This document shows, piece by piece, positions 30,155 to 37,539 of a DNA stretch of 64,000 nucleotides. Source of the DNA: a virus; IMG/VR virus record IMGVR_UViG_3300028581_000018, positions 45,450 to 109,449 of that record, one strand, 5' to 3'. Made by a program: the position numbers and the translations under genes. The notes under the pieces were generated by a model that ran no database searches, was not told the origin of the DNA, and saw only the letters and a list, made by a program, of their open reading frames with translations. Within the stretch, counting starts at the first letter, position 1, and the number at the start of each line of letters is the position of its first letter.

Positions 30155-30359
30155 CGCTTAATCTTACACTTACTTTTTGAATAATAGGTTCATCAGTAGA
30201 TCTTGTAAGGTTTGGTTGAACAAGTTTGTTTCTGTTTTTAAGAGACAACTCGTACTCATACTTTGCCGCGCAGGTTACACATACAGAGTAACCATCACTC
30301 GCGGTTTTCTTTTGACAACCACAACCTAGTTTAGTTCTACAATTTGTACATTGTGCCAT
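30147..30359 (-). CDS. Small Cys-rich zinc-finger-like protein, 70 aa
   Basis: The first 35 residues hold CTNC, then CGC, then CVTC (MAQCTNCRTKLGCGCQKK, then CVTCAAKYEYE). This could be a rubredoxin-like or two-zinc knuckle site. The rest is charged with no motif. It lies inside the Cys-rich tail block and overlaps the propeller gene by 8 nt, so it may help folding or metal loading of those proteins. That role is inferred from context only. Confidence 0.6.
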   Translation of the reverse strand: MAQCTNCRTKLGCGCQKKTASDGYSVCVTCAAKYEYELSLKNRNKLVQPNLTRSTDEPIIQKVSVRLSDV

Positions 30360-30379
30360 ATGAATTGGTTTTTAATTGG

Positions 30380-30922
30380 TTAACAGTTTACGCAGTTTAT
30401 TTTATCTAATAGCTTTACAGCATAGTTGTAAATATCTATCCCGCGCATGGGCTCGTGGCAATATTCAGTAGCAGCTTTTGCAGCATCTAATAGTGTACGG
30501 ATATACTGCAGTTGACGTAGTTTGTCTTTTACTTTAACTGTAGGATCACAATTTGCAAGATTTAAACTACATAGTGCTCTCTCATATTTTTTGAGAGCTG
30601 CTGTAATTCGTAAATGATTATACTCTACATATAACTGATCAGAAGGTGAAAGACTATACTTAATTATCCATACACCATCTGGTAAGTCAATATATGAACT
30701 ACCACAACCATTAGTTTGAATACCAAGATCACACGCCGTGATGTTTAAATTGAAGTTTTCAGTTACACTCAGCTCTTTTGAAAAAGAATATCCCGGTAGT
30801 GTAATATGAAGCGTAGGACATGTAATAGGTAAACCTGTAGCATAAACGCTAGTATCTACTACTTTAAGAATACAACCTGTCATCGTGGTTGGTACATCAA
30901 GACTTAAAACGTGATTTGCCAT
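30380..30922 (-). CDS. Unknown virion-block protein, 180 aa
   Basis: The N-terminal 110 residues are predicted beta-sandwich (LHITLPGYSFSKELSVTENFN, quoted only as an example of alternating pattern, then PDGVWIIKYSLSP). The C-terminal 70 residues are two helices (KVKDKLRQLQYIRTLLDAAK; GIDIYNYAVKLLDKI) ending in CVNC. I do not recognise the family. It follows a terminator and precedes the Cys-rich adhesion genes, so it may link a fibre to the tail or head. Confidence 0.6.
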   Translation of the reverse strand: MANHVLSLDVPTTMTGCILKVVDTSVYATGLPITCPTLHITLPGYSFSKELSVTENFNLNITACDLGIQTNGCGSSYIDLPDGVWIIKYSLSPSDQLYVEYNHLRITAALKKYERALCSLNLANCDPTVKVKDKLRQLQYIRTLLDAAKAATEYCHEPMRGIDIYNYAVKLLDKINCVNC

Positions 30923-30940
30923 ATGCTAAGATATATAAGA

Positions 30941-30976
30941 AAAGGGAGAGGAGAGATAAACTCTCACTCTCCCTTT
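30941..30976 (-). terminator. Rho-independent terminator after the abundant 543-aa virion gene
   Basis: A 10-bp outer stem AAAGGGAGAG/CTCTCCCTTT encloses a GA/TC-rich region that can also pair, and is followed on the minus strand by TTTTCTTATAT. Confidence 0.8.
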
Positions 30977-30996
30977 AACTTAAGATTCAGAAATAA

Positions 30997-32628
30997 TTAA
31001 CTAATACTTGGAATATCAATTACTGAAGTGCTGCAAGGTGTACAAGATACAACTTCAAGTGTAGGACACTGAGCACAAGCAGTCAACCATGCATCGACAG
31101 TTTGTTCAAAACTGGTAGAACGAGCATTCGTGATGATTTCCAACATGTAGCGATCATTATCAAATACGCCAGAAGGGTTGTTGAAGCGAGGAACGCTGTG
31201 CAACAAGTAATAGCGGAAATAACGAGTGCTACGGTTAATCACGTTAAACACATTGTCTCCTTGAGTAATCTCCCGGATACGAATGTCAGTGGCAAAGAAG
31301 TTTTGACGATAGCTCTCAGAAAGAATCAAATCGCGCAAAATTGTTTCGCCAAATCCATTGCCTTGTAAACCTAAACACTCAGTGCGGTTTACGCAGATAC
31401 CTTCAAACTTACAAGGATCTCCAGTGTAATCTACCATAGAAGCGTAGATCTGAATTGGCTCAACTTCATAGAAGTCAGACACTTGGAAAGAGCAGTTACC
31501 AAAAGTGGTATCTACATAAGCTCCAAACAATACCAAACCAGCACACTCACCAGTAGTATGACCAGGAGATACATAATTATCCCAAGTACCATAAACTACA
31601 TCAGTAGGAGCAGCAGTTAAAGCAGTTAGATCAGTTCCAGGAGGGTACAACCATTTTGTGCTACCACTTACAGTTTCAGAAATTACCACAGGGTAAATAA
31701 AATCACTTAGGTAAGGTACATTACGAGTAATATCCATGATTTGAGAGGCCCAACCAATCATAACCAAAGTGGAATCTACAGGAGTGGGTGCTAAAGTCCC
31801 AGAAGGGCAGCAACCAGTGTAGTAATCCAGAGTGTTATACACTTGGTGGTTCATAAAACGTAAAGCAGGTGAACCTTTAATGTCAAGACGCAAGTAGTAG
31901 GTCTCACCACAAAGGAACTCAAAGCAACACTCACCATCTACACTACTTCCATTTACAGAAGTGATGGTTAAGGTAGCATTTGCACCACCGCCAGTAATTG
32001 TTACTACATCTCCTACTTTGTAACCATAACCACTATTGTTAATAGCAACAGCTGTAACTATACCTGCTGCTTGAGTAACATTAACAGTTAAACCATTACC
32101 GTCACCTGTAGAAGTAGTTGCTACACCAGTTCCAGTACTATATCCAGTACCACCTGTGGTAATAGATACACCAGTAACTGCAGTGTTAAAAGGAGTTTTA
32201 CCAATGTTTACAATTGCTTGTTGTGGCGTACATGGTGCAACAACATAGAAATTCTGAACATATTTGGGATTGATTTCTTTAGACTTGTTGGTCTCTTGGT
32301 ATCCACCATGAAATTTACCAATCTTGTCATTTTCATAAAATGAAGAACCAGCAAGGATCAAAGGGCAACATGCACTAGCACCGCTCCATGAAGTATCAGT
32401 TCCTACAGATGCATAAGTGTCTTTGTAAAAAAGACCATAAGCAGGAGTTGCTTTAGGATTAGTAGGCGCAATACTGCGACCAGTTACATATGCACCATTA
32501 AGATTTACCATAGGCATACTTACACTGGTGACATAACCTTGATCCAAGCCTGCAGCTGTTGCTGACTCAACTTGGTTTCCAGCAGTTCCTACGAACACTT
32601 TCTGGAATGAATGATTAAAATAAGCCAT
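30997..32628 (-). CDS. Probable abundant virion protein with inserted GTGY domain, 543 aa
   Basis: This gene has its own terminator, an AT-rich 60-nt region upstream, and codon use like the MCP gene (frequent CGT/CGC for Arg, AAC and TTC). These features suggest very high expression. Residues about 155-225 are a glycine-rich insert with GGTGYSTGTG and NSGYGYKVGDVVTITGG, the same repeat type as in the 296-aa protein. The sequence resumes with FEFLCGETYYLRLDIKG. I do not recognise the fold. Candidates are an auxiliary capsid or head fibre protein, or a major tail component. Given the apparent expression, it should be a main band in virions. Confidence 0.65.
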   Translation of the reverse strand: MAYFNHSFQKVFVGTAGNQVESATAAGLDQGYVTSVSMPMVNLNGAYVTGRSIAPTNPKATPAYGLFYKDTYASVGTDTSWSGASACCPLILAGSSFYENDKIGKFHGGYQETNKSKEINPKYVQNFYVVAPCTPQQAIVNIGKTPFNTAVTGVSITTGGTGYSTGTGVATTSTGDGNGLTVNVTQAAGIVTAVAINNSGYGYKVGDVVTITGGGANATLTITSVNGSSVDGECCFEFLCGETYYLRLDIKGSPALRFMNHQVYNTLDYYTGCCPSGTLAPTPVDSTLVMIGWASQIMDITRNVPYLSDFIYPVVISETVSGSTKWLYPPGTDLTALTAAPTDVVYGTWDNYVSPGHTTGECAGLVLFGAYVDTTFGNCSFQVSDFYEVEPIQIYASMVDYTGDPCKFEGICVNRTECLGLQGNGFGETILRDLILSESYRQNFFATDIRIREITQGDNVFNVINRSTRYFRYYLLHSVPRFNNPSGVFDNDRYMLEIITNARSTSFEQTVDAWLTACAQCPTLEVVSCTPCSTSVIDIPSIS

Positions 32629-32691
32629 TGTTTTAGATTAAAAGGGTTATAAACATATTATAATATAAGAAAAAGTTTTTCAAATGCAAAA

Positions 32692-33189
32692 TCAGGAAAG
32701 AAAAAGTAATTTATATTTGGCTGCATTTATACTGTCTTTAACAGTATCAAGGCTGTTTACTATTTCTGAGTATGGCATTTTTGCCTGCAGTTTTGTAATT
32801 GCTGCATACATGTCTCGTAGATAGTTTACAGCATCTTGTACTAAATCTAGTTCTCTGGGTGCACTCTCTGTATACTTCAATATCTTTTCTGCGGCGCCTT
32901 GATACCCTTCAATTAAACTATCAGCATGATCTGGTAATGCTACATATAAATCATTTAATGCTTTATGAACAGCATATGAACCAGGGCCTGTAATTTTTAA
33001 GTGTAGTTTATGAAAGCTTGATGCTGCATTCATCATCTCTGTTGCACAGGCTGCTGTCATTGTGTCTAAAGAGCTGCCACCAACACCTGTATCAGAAGCA
33101 GGTACTGGTTTTACAGTTTCTGGTTGCACTTCTGGCCTAGCAATCTTTTTTGCTGGCTCAGGATTTCTTTTTAAAAGTCTTGATTCCAT
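32692..33189 (-). CDS. Helical protein of unknown function, 165 aa
   Basis: The N-terminal 40 residues are K/P-rich and disordered (NPEPAKKIARPEVQPE). The rest is helical with FHKLHLKITGPGSYAVHKALNDLY and LVQDAVNYLRDMYAAI. The 'ALNDLY..LPDHADSLIEGYQGA' layout resembles ferritin/Dps-like or four-helix bundles found in a number of phages, but no metal ligands are evident. It shares a stop/start base with the ring-like gene upstream. Likely a minor head or connector protein. Confidence 0.6.
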   Translation of the reverse strand: MESRLLKRNPEPAKKIARPEVQPETVKPVPASDTGVGGSSLDTMTAACATEMMNAASSFHKLHLKITGPGSYAVHKALNDLYVALPDHADSLIEGYQGAAEKILKYTESAPRELDLVQDAVNYLRDMYAAITKLQAKMPYSEIVNSLDTVKDSINAAKYKLLFLS

Positions 33190-33887
33190 TAGTTATTTTG
33201 TTCTACGCGTTGTTGCTCTCGTTGATACTGAGTAAATATTTCCATATCACCAGCAAGAATTGATGCTGCCTCGTCAATCATGACTTCAACAACATCATCT
33301 TTAAATTCACTAGTTACATCTGTTGTTGATGTAATACCTGTATAAGGATCTACACAACCCGTAATTTGTATACGCCGGGGTTGACGATAATAGATAAAAC
33401 TACCTTTTGTAATTTCAAACTCTTCGTTGGTATAAACAAAAAGTTTCCCATCACGCAAAGTAGCTACTGTTTCACCCCAATCAAAACTTGGGCGCTTATT
33501 GGTGTCTTTTAAAATAATATCAAGGTTACCTTCTTCAACAAGATACACAACAAGTTTTTTTATAGGACAACATTCATTTTTGGCATACACACTAATTCTT
33601 TTCCATTGAAAATAATCAGCGGGTATAGCACCAAAACTATAGCCATCTTTATCTGTAAGAATAATGTTATACTCAGTTAAAAGAATTTGAAGGTCATCAA
33701 TGCGCCGGTTACTTTGCTCATCACCTTCTTTAAACTGGTTAAAGCCATGGAGCTGGCGCCGGCACCATTCAACTTGCGCTTTATTAAAAGCCTCAACAAT
33801 ATGCCAACACTCAAGATTATCATAGTCTTGACTATCTAGTTTATTGAGCCGTTGCTTAATCTTAAGCTGTATGGTTGAATTTAGCAT
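33189..33887 (-). CDS. Ring-like tail/connector protein (crAss-like), 232 aa
   Basis: Helical N-terminus (IKQRLNKLDSQDYDNLECWHI), then DDLQILLTEYNIIL, a beta domain with IPADYFQWKRISVYAK and LVVYLVEEGNLDIILKD, and a C-terminus with EFKDDVVEVMIDEAASILAGDME. The 'YLVEEGN' strand and the 'EFKDD-VE--IDEAA-ILAGD-E---QYQR' ending match what I remember of a ring protein conserved in crAss-like phages. Its place between MCP and the muzzle genes fits a protein just below the portal. Family call moderate to good, copy number unknown. Confidence 0.7.
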   Translation of the reverse strand: MLNSTIQLKIKQRLNKLDSQDYDNLECWHIVEAFNKAQVEWCRRQLHGFNQFKEGDEQSNRRIDDLQILLTEYNIILTDKDGYSFGAIPADYFQWKRISVYAKNECCPIKKLVVYLVEEGNLDIILKDTNKRPSFDWGETVATLRDGKLFVYTNEEFEITKGSFIYYRQPRRIQITGCVDPYTGITSTTDVTSEFKDDVVEVMIDEAASILAGDMEIFTQYQREQQRVEQNN

Positions 33888-33890
33888 TGA

Positions 33891-34136
33891 TTATTTTTTC
33901 ATCTTACCAAGAGTTTTAGCAAGCCTTGCGCGTTGCGCTGTCTTACCAGAACCTTTAGCTTTCTCGTTTAACCATGATTTTTTAATAGTACCTTCAGGAG
34001 TAATTGCTCCTGCAGCTTTAGCAGTTGCACGTAAAGAACCTGGTTTTTTAATAGCACCTTTAATCCAGCTACCACCAGATTCCATTTTAGTAAGTTTGGT
34101 TGGTGTAATAGCACCACCGCATTTTATGCATTTCAT
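33891..34136 (-). CDS. Small basic protein with CxxC start, 81 aa
   Basis: It begins MKCIKCGG, so it may bind one metal ion with partners elsewhere, then becomes strongly basic (KKPGSLRATAKAAG, GSGKTAQRARLAKTLGKMKK). No family recognised. It lies 3 nt from the ring-like gene and 10 nt from the HNH gene, at one end of a run of lysine-rich short proteins. DNA or RNA binding inside the capsid is possible, based on charge only. Confidence 0.6.
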   Translation of the reverse strand: MKCIKCGGAITPTKLTKMESGGSWIKGAIKKPGSLRATAKAAGAITPEGTIKKSWLNEKAKGSGKTAQRARLAKTLGKMKK

Positions 34137-34146
34137 GGTTGTATTA

Positions 34147-34162
34147 TTAACAGTTCCATTTT
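34147..34162. repeat. Direct repeat, distal copy, flanking the HNH gene
   Basis: TTAACAGTTCCATTTT, which contains the stop codon and last codons (KWNC) of the HNH gene. It matches the proximal copy at 34721 with one difference, a synonymous change in the Asn codon. Confidence 0.75.
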
Positions 34163-34719
34163 CTTAAATATTCTTCTGCTTCAGAAGAGTCCTTATTATA
34201 ATATAGTAAATAAATCCGTGCAAACTCTAATAAAAACGGATCATCTTTAAAATGACCTAATCCCATATTACAGTTATTACAAAGCATTCCTCTTACTATG
34301 TTTGTAGTATGACAATGATCAACTACGAGTTTTTCTTCAGAGCCACATATAACACAACTTTCAGTTTTGATTAATTCTTTTAATTCTTTATCACTAATCA
34401 TTGATCTATACTGACCTCTTCTTATTTCACTTCTATAATTACCTCTACATGTTTTACACCAACTATCAAAACCATCTAAAGTTTTTTTGTGTGCTGTAAA
34501 ATATTCATTTGTTCTTGGTTTTTCTACATTACATTTTTTACATGTTTTGTTTTCTGAAAAACCTTTTTCTAATTGAAGTTTATTATTATATTCTTTTGAG
34601 CAAGTTATACTACAAAAAACAGTGTTGTTCTTTTTTAAAGATCTTTCAATATCATACTTACCTCTTATAAAAAAAGTGTTACACTGTGTACAATTATATT
34701 TTATTTTCTTTGAAGGCAT
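34147..34719 (-). CDS. HNH (endonuclease VII-fold) homing endonuclease, 190 aa
   Basis: The C-terminal third (about residues 125-170) has CVICG, then VVDHCHTT, then MLCNNCNMGLGHF, the ββα-metal motif of recombination endonuclease VII-type HNH enzymes. Two further Cys-pair zinc ribbons lie N-terminal (CTQC...CSITC; CKKC...CKTC). The gene starts 1 nt after the stop of the DUF6321-like gene. Its last codons repeat the end of that gene: 16 bases (TTAACAGTTCCATTTT on the plus strand) match 15 of 16 at the two ends. This suggests insertion at the 3' end of that gene. Confidence 0.9.
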   Translation of the reverse strand: MPSKKIKYNCTQCNTFFIRGKYDIERSLKKNNTVFCSITCSKEYNNKLQLEKGFSENKTCKKCNVEKPRTNEYFTAHKKTLDGFDSWCKTCRGNYRSEIRRGQYRSMISDKELKELIKTESCVICGSEEKLVVDHCHTTNIVRGMLCNNCNMGLGHFKDDPFLLEFARIYLLYYNKDSSEAEEYLRKWNC

Positions 34720-34720
34720 G

Positions 34721-34736
34721 TTAACAATTCCATTTT
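34721..34736. repeat. Direct repeat, proximal copy, flanking the HNH gene
   Basis: TTAACAATTCCATTTT, the stop codon and last codons (KWNC) of the DUF6321-like gene. Together with the copy at 34147 it brackets the endonuclease insert of about 574 bp. Confidence 0.75.
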
Positions 34737-34996
34737 TTCCTTGCTAATCTTAATCTACTATTTGGATCTTTAGCTGCTTTTGGAAAATTAGCCATTTGCC
34801 CTGCAGATCTAGCACAAAATGATTTACGACGCTTGGCATCTTTACTACCTGGTTTAAGCTCAGAAGGTTTTTTTGTAACTGCAGTTTGTAACTTACTACC
34901 AGGATTTTCCCGGCGATAAGAAGCTACACCTTTAGCATTAAGACCACCTTTTGGATCTTTACCCTCTTTTCTTGTCCAAGCAGCAGTTTTCGCCAT
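34721..34996 (-). CDS. DUF6321-like small basic protein, 91 aa
   Basis: The motif order is AWTRKEGKDPKGGLNAKG, then RRENPGSKLQ, then RRKSFCARSAGQM and a final SRLRLARKKWNC. I recognise this as the short conserved family DUF6321, seen in phages and in some large eukaryotic DNA viruses, with unknown function. It is very Lys/Arg-rich. The start overlaps the stop of the upstream gene by one base. The homing endonuclease next to it has copied its end. The charge suggests nucleic acid binding or a structural role in the virion. Confidence 0.75.
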   Translation of the reverse strand: MAKTAAWTRKEGKDPKGGLNAKGVASYRRENPGSKLQTAVTKKPSELKPGSKDAKRRKSFCARSAGQMANFPKAAKDPNSRLRLARKKWNC

Positions 34997-35220
34997 TACT
35001 TTTTAAGTTTGCGCACCGGGCTACTTGATGCGGGTTTAGATGCATTCTTTTGAACAATACTGCTTAATGCAGAAAGCTGTTGTTTAGCAAGAGCTTGTGC
35101 GGCTGTTATTCGAGACTTATCAGCCATAATTTCTTTAGCGCGTTGTAGAGTTGATAGATCAGACTCTGTGCGCCATTTCTTTTCTTCTACAGAAAGATTG
35201 ATTGCTTTAGACTTAGCCAT
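34996..35220 (-). CDS. Small basic helical protein, 74 aa
   Basis: Mostly one or two helices (TLQRAKEIMADKSRITAAQALA, here abbreviated to its sense) with a C-terminal tail SSPVRKLKK. No cysteine and no recognised family. The arrangement of neighbours (start overlapping stop on one side, 2 nt gap on the other) shows it belongs to the lysine-rich cluster transcript. Confidence 0.65.
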   Translation of the reverse strand: MAKSKAINLSVEEKKWRTESDLSTLQRAKEIMADKSRITAAQALAKQQLSALSSIVQKNASKPASSSPVRKLKK

Positions 35221-35222
35221 GA

Positions 35223-35369
35223 TTATTTGGTTTTTGGTTTAACATTTCCGCCACGTTTGTAAGCGGGTTTCTTTTTACATACAGCTTTAAAACGCTGCAA
35301 CTCTTCTACGCCGGCGCCACTTTGTACACCACCGTAAGCTTTTTTCTTTAAGGGTTTAGTCTTTTTCAT
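35223..35369 (-). CDS. Very short Lys-rich protein, 48 aa
   Basis: The ATG giving MKKTKPLKKKAYGG is chosen because a longer frame upstream would overlap the next gene. The rest (EELQRFKAVCKKKPAYKRGG) is highly basic. The 'KKKAYGG' and 'KRGGN' motifs echo the KKGG units of the 167-aa protein in the same cluster. Function unknown. Confidence 0.6.
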   Translation of the reverse strand: MKKTKPLKKKAYGGVQSGAGVEELQRFKAVCKKKPAYKRGGNVKPKTK

Positions 35370-35388
35370 AAGATTAATATACAAAAAA

Positions 35389-35655
35389 TTAACGATATCT
35401 TTTTGCTTTTTCACGAGCACTCTTAGGTTGAGGTACAAACTGTTTACCTCTCTTGTTACCCTCAGCTTTAGCTTTATTTGTAGATGCTTTCTCTCCTGTT
35501 GATAAGGCATCCCACGCTGCTTTAGGTAAGTAGCGTTTTTTACCTTTAGATTTTATTTCTTTAGAAGACCCTCGCTTTTTATTAGCTGCGGTGCCAGAAG
35601 TCATCCACTCTTGCTTAGTCCAGTCACGAAGACTTTGTTGAGGATCTTTAGCCAT
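35389..35655 (-). CDS. DUF5872-like small basic protein, 88 aa
   Basis: The pattern SLRDWTKQEWMTSG, then KGKKRYLPKAAWDALS, then KGKQFVPQPKSAREKAKRYR fits a short family (DUF5872) that I know from phages and giant viruses, with 'WTKQKW', 'RYLP' and 'GKQF--QP--I--K---YR'. Function unknown. It is one of several basic short proteins following the MCP region. Confidence 0.75.
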   Translation of the reverse strand: MAKDPQQSLRDWTKQEWMTSGTAANKKRGSSKEIKSKGKKRYLPKAAWDALSTGEKASTNKAKAEGNKRGKQFVPQPKSAREKAKRYR

Positions 35656-35677
35656 TACTTGTTTAATATAAGTTTAA

Positions 35678-35815
35678 TCACCTATGTTCTTTATATAAAC
35701 ATGTATTACATCTGCTTTTTAGTAGATGCTTTTGTAATCCACCTCTACTTCTAAAATTAGAAGTTTCTTTAGATTCTTTACATATAGAACATATTTTAGT
35801 TTTTGTATCCACCAC
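35678..35815 (-). pseudogene. Zinc-ribbon remnant of an HNH homing endonuclease, about 45 codons
   Basis: The open segment reads CSICKESKETSNF, about 18 residues, then CNTCLYKEHR. This is the same type of N-terminal zinc ribbon as in the 190-aa HNH gene 1 kb away (CKKCNVEKP...CKTC), but the HNH catalytic part is missing. The only in-frame starts near the end of the upstream gene are two GTG codons, so it may not be translated. I read it as the leftover of a lost homing endonuclease; a functional 45-residue zinc protein is the alternative. Confidence 0.5.
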
Positions 35816-35990
35816 CCTTTTTTTTATATTCACGTGCAAGCAATTGACTTTTTCTAGCAGACCATTCTCCAGGATCACCTCCTTTAGAACCAGCTTTGAC
35901 TCTATTAAAGATCGTCTTACGCAAACCAGGCTTGGTGTAGACACCAGCCTGGTTTACTTTAGACTTAGTTTTTGACTTAGAAGGGGTCAT
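35796..35990 (-). CDS. Conserved small protein with GGDPGEWSARK motif, 64 aa
   Basis: The core is KPGLRKTIFNRVKAGSKGG, then PGEWSARKSQLLAREYKKKGGGY. I remember nearly the same motif (KPGLR...KGG-PGQWSARKAQLLA--YK--GGGY) from short proteins in many phages and in algal viruses. Function unknown. It is Lys/Arg-rich and probably binds nucleic acid. The stop of this gene overlaps the endonuclease remnant, and its start overlaps the upstream stop. Confidence 0.75.
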   Translation of the reverse strand: MTPSKSKTKSKVNQAGVYTKPGLRKTIFNRVKAGSKGGDPGEWSARKSQLLAREYKKKGGGYKN

Positions 35991-36493
35991 TACTTTTTGC
36001 GAGTAGCGCCGCCTTTTTTCATCATTGATTTCTTGGCTCCACCGTACATCATTTTGCCTTTGCCATCAGCAGCAAATGAAGGTACCATTTTGCCATCTTT
36101 TTTTACCATAGGCATAGATCCGCCTTTTTTCATCATAGGTTTAGCTTTAGTAGCTCCACCTTTCTTTTTATAGTCTTCTGGATAACCATCTTTTGTAAAA
36201 CCTGGTAAACCCTTACGACCTTGTCGGTTTAAATCTTTAAGCGCACCAGCAGCAACAGAATCAGCTTTTGCAGATCTAGTAGAATCTCCATAATTTTTTA
36301 AGTTATTTGAAGCATCTGTATAATATCTTTCTTTACCTATAAAATATTCAGTACTATCTGTACTACGAGGTTGATTTGGATTTTTGAACTTGGGTACTTC
36401 CTTACCAACTTGAGCTTTGGCTAACATTTTTTTAGGTGCACGCGATGTGCCACCTTTTTTCATAGTGTTCATTTTGGGTTTTACAGCATTCAT
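35990..36493 (-). CDS. Lys/Gly-rich protein with KKGG repeats, 167 aa
   Basis: The ATG giving MNAVKPKMNTMKKGG is chosen because a longer frame would overlap the upstream gene. The sequence carries MKKGG, KKKGGATK, MMKKGGSMP and MMKKGGATRKK, with YGG between, plus LAKAQVGKEVPKF near residue 25. That last segment resembles the 'LPxAQxG' motif of the cargo proteins. It is likely disordered and very basic. DNA-binding or scaffold-like virion filling is possible; no family recognised. Confidence 0.65.
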   Translation of the reverse strand: MNAVKPKMNTMKKGGTSRAPKKMLAKAQVGKEVPKFKNPNQPRSTDSTEYFIGKERYYTDASNNLKNYGDSTRSAKADSVAAGALKDLNRQGRKGLPGFTKDGYPEDYKKKGGATKAKPMMKKGGSMPMVKKDGKMVPSFAADGKGKMMYGGAKKSMMKKGGATRKK

Positions 36494-36512
36494 GAGTATA
36501 AAAATTAAAGAG

Positions 36513-37517
36513 TTACATATTCCAGTTACGCTCAACCTTTTTGGTAAGATCAAGCAAAATATCCTCATGCAACGGATTCTTTAAAAACTCAACAATGTCA
36601 GAAACATTTCTTCCTAGCAAAGCATTTAACTCAGTGTGGTAAATATAACCATCACCTTTGGTAATAATAAACTTGTAGAAAGTAGCGTCTTTAACAATAG
36701 AGCGAATCTTTAAAGTTTCCATGTCTAACTTTGCAGCATCCAAAAACTGATTAGCAGCCCGAGTTTTGTTTGTTTCAACACCTTCACCATTAATGAACCT
36801 ATCCATTGCGTCATAAATAACATCATTGGGTGTGTTCTTTTTATAAATCTGGCTTGCGGCGTCAACTACTTTAGCAACATAGAACAACTTATTGCTATTC
36901 TTATCATACAGCTTTTGCATTTCTGAAAGAGCTTTGTTGCGTAGTTTTTTACCCTCGGTTTTAGTAATAATAGTTTCTTCAGCCTTATCAAGATAAAACT
37001 TAGGTGGCACCGCGCGAGAACGAGCATCATCTAAGCTTTTAGCCACAATAGAAAATCCACCAGCATTAATTGCGTGTAATTTAATCCTATCAAATGGATC
37101 AACAGGATCCAAGAATAATGGATCATTACCACAACGAATAGCAATTTTGTTCCAGAAAGATTTGTTGTTAGGTTGAAGTAATTCAACCTTATTCCAAAAT
37201 TCTTTGTCCTCTGGATCAAGAATGTTAGCTGCTAATTCTCGCTCAAGTTCAACTACAGCTGAACGGATTTCTCGAATGCGTGCTTCACGAACCTCTGGGT
37301 CAAGTTTTTTAATTTCAGGAGCAAACTCATTTAAACCGGTAAGGTAACGAGTTATTCCATTCATTTCAATACAAGCTAATTGCTCTTCGTGGTAGACACC
37401 ATCATAAAGAGTTAAGCCATATTTTTCAAGACCTAAATTAGATACGTTTCCATCAAAGTAAGGTTTCACAGAAACTGCCGTGAGTTTGGTAGGATTTAAA
37501 GTTTCGACAAGTGTCAT
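36513..37517 (-). CDS. Unknown structural-block protein, 334 aa
   Basis: A largely helical protein with NGITRYLTGLNEFAPEIKKL and VVELERELAANILDPEDKEFW near the N-terminus and a charged C-terminus (EDILLDLTKKVERNWNM). Codon use is similar to the MCP gene. It lies between the head fibre gene and the basic cluster. A virion role is inferred from position only. Confidence 0.65.
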   Translation of the reverse strand: MTLVETLNPTKLTAVSVKPYFDGNVSNLGLEKYGLTLYDGVYHEEQLACIEMNGITRYLTGLNEFAPEIKKLDPEVREARIREIRSAVVELERELAANILDPEDKEFWNKVELLQPNNKSFWNKIAIRCGNDPLFLDPVDPFDRIKLHAINAGGFSIVAKSLDDARSRAVPPKFYLDKAEETIITKTEGKKLRNKALSEMQKLYDKNSNKLFYVAKVVDAASQIYKKNTPNDVIYDAMDRFINGEGVETNKTRAANQFLDAAKLDMETLKIRSIVKDATFYKFIITKGDGYIYHTELNALLGRNVSDIVEFLKNPLHEDILLDLTKKVERNWNM

Positions 37518-37539
37518 GAGTTGTTGGTTTTAAAAGGGG

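Noticed and set aside
32650-32684. Promoter before the abundant 543-aa gene
   Set aside because: TATGTTTA and an upstream TTTG are present, but the spacing of 23 nt and the mismatch at the last base do not meet the consensus. A promoter is expected here but I cannot place it.
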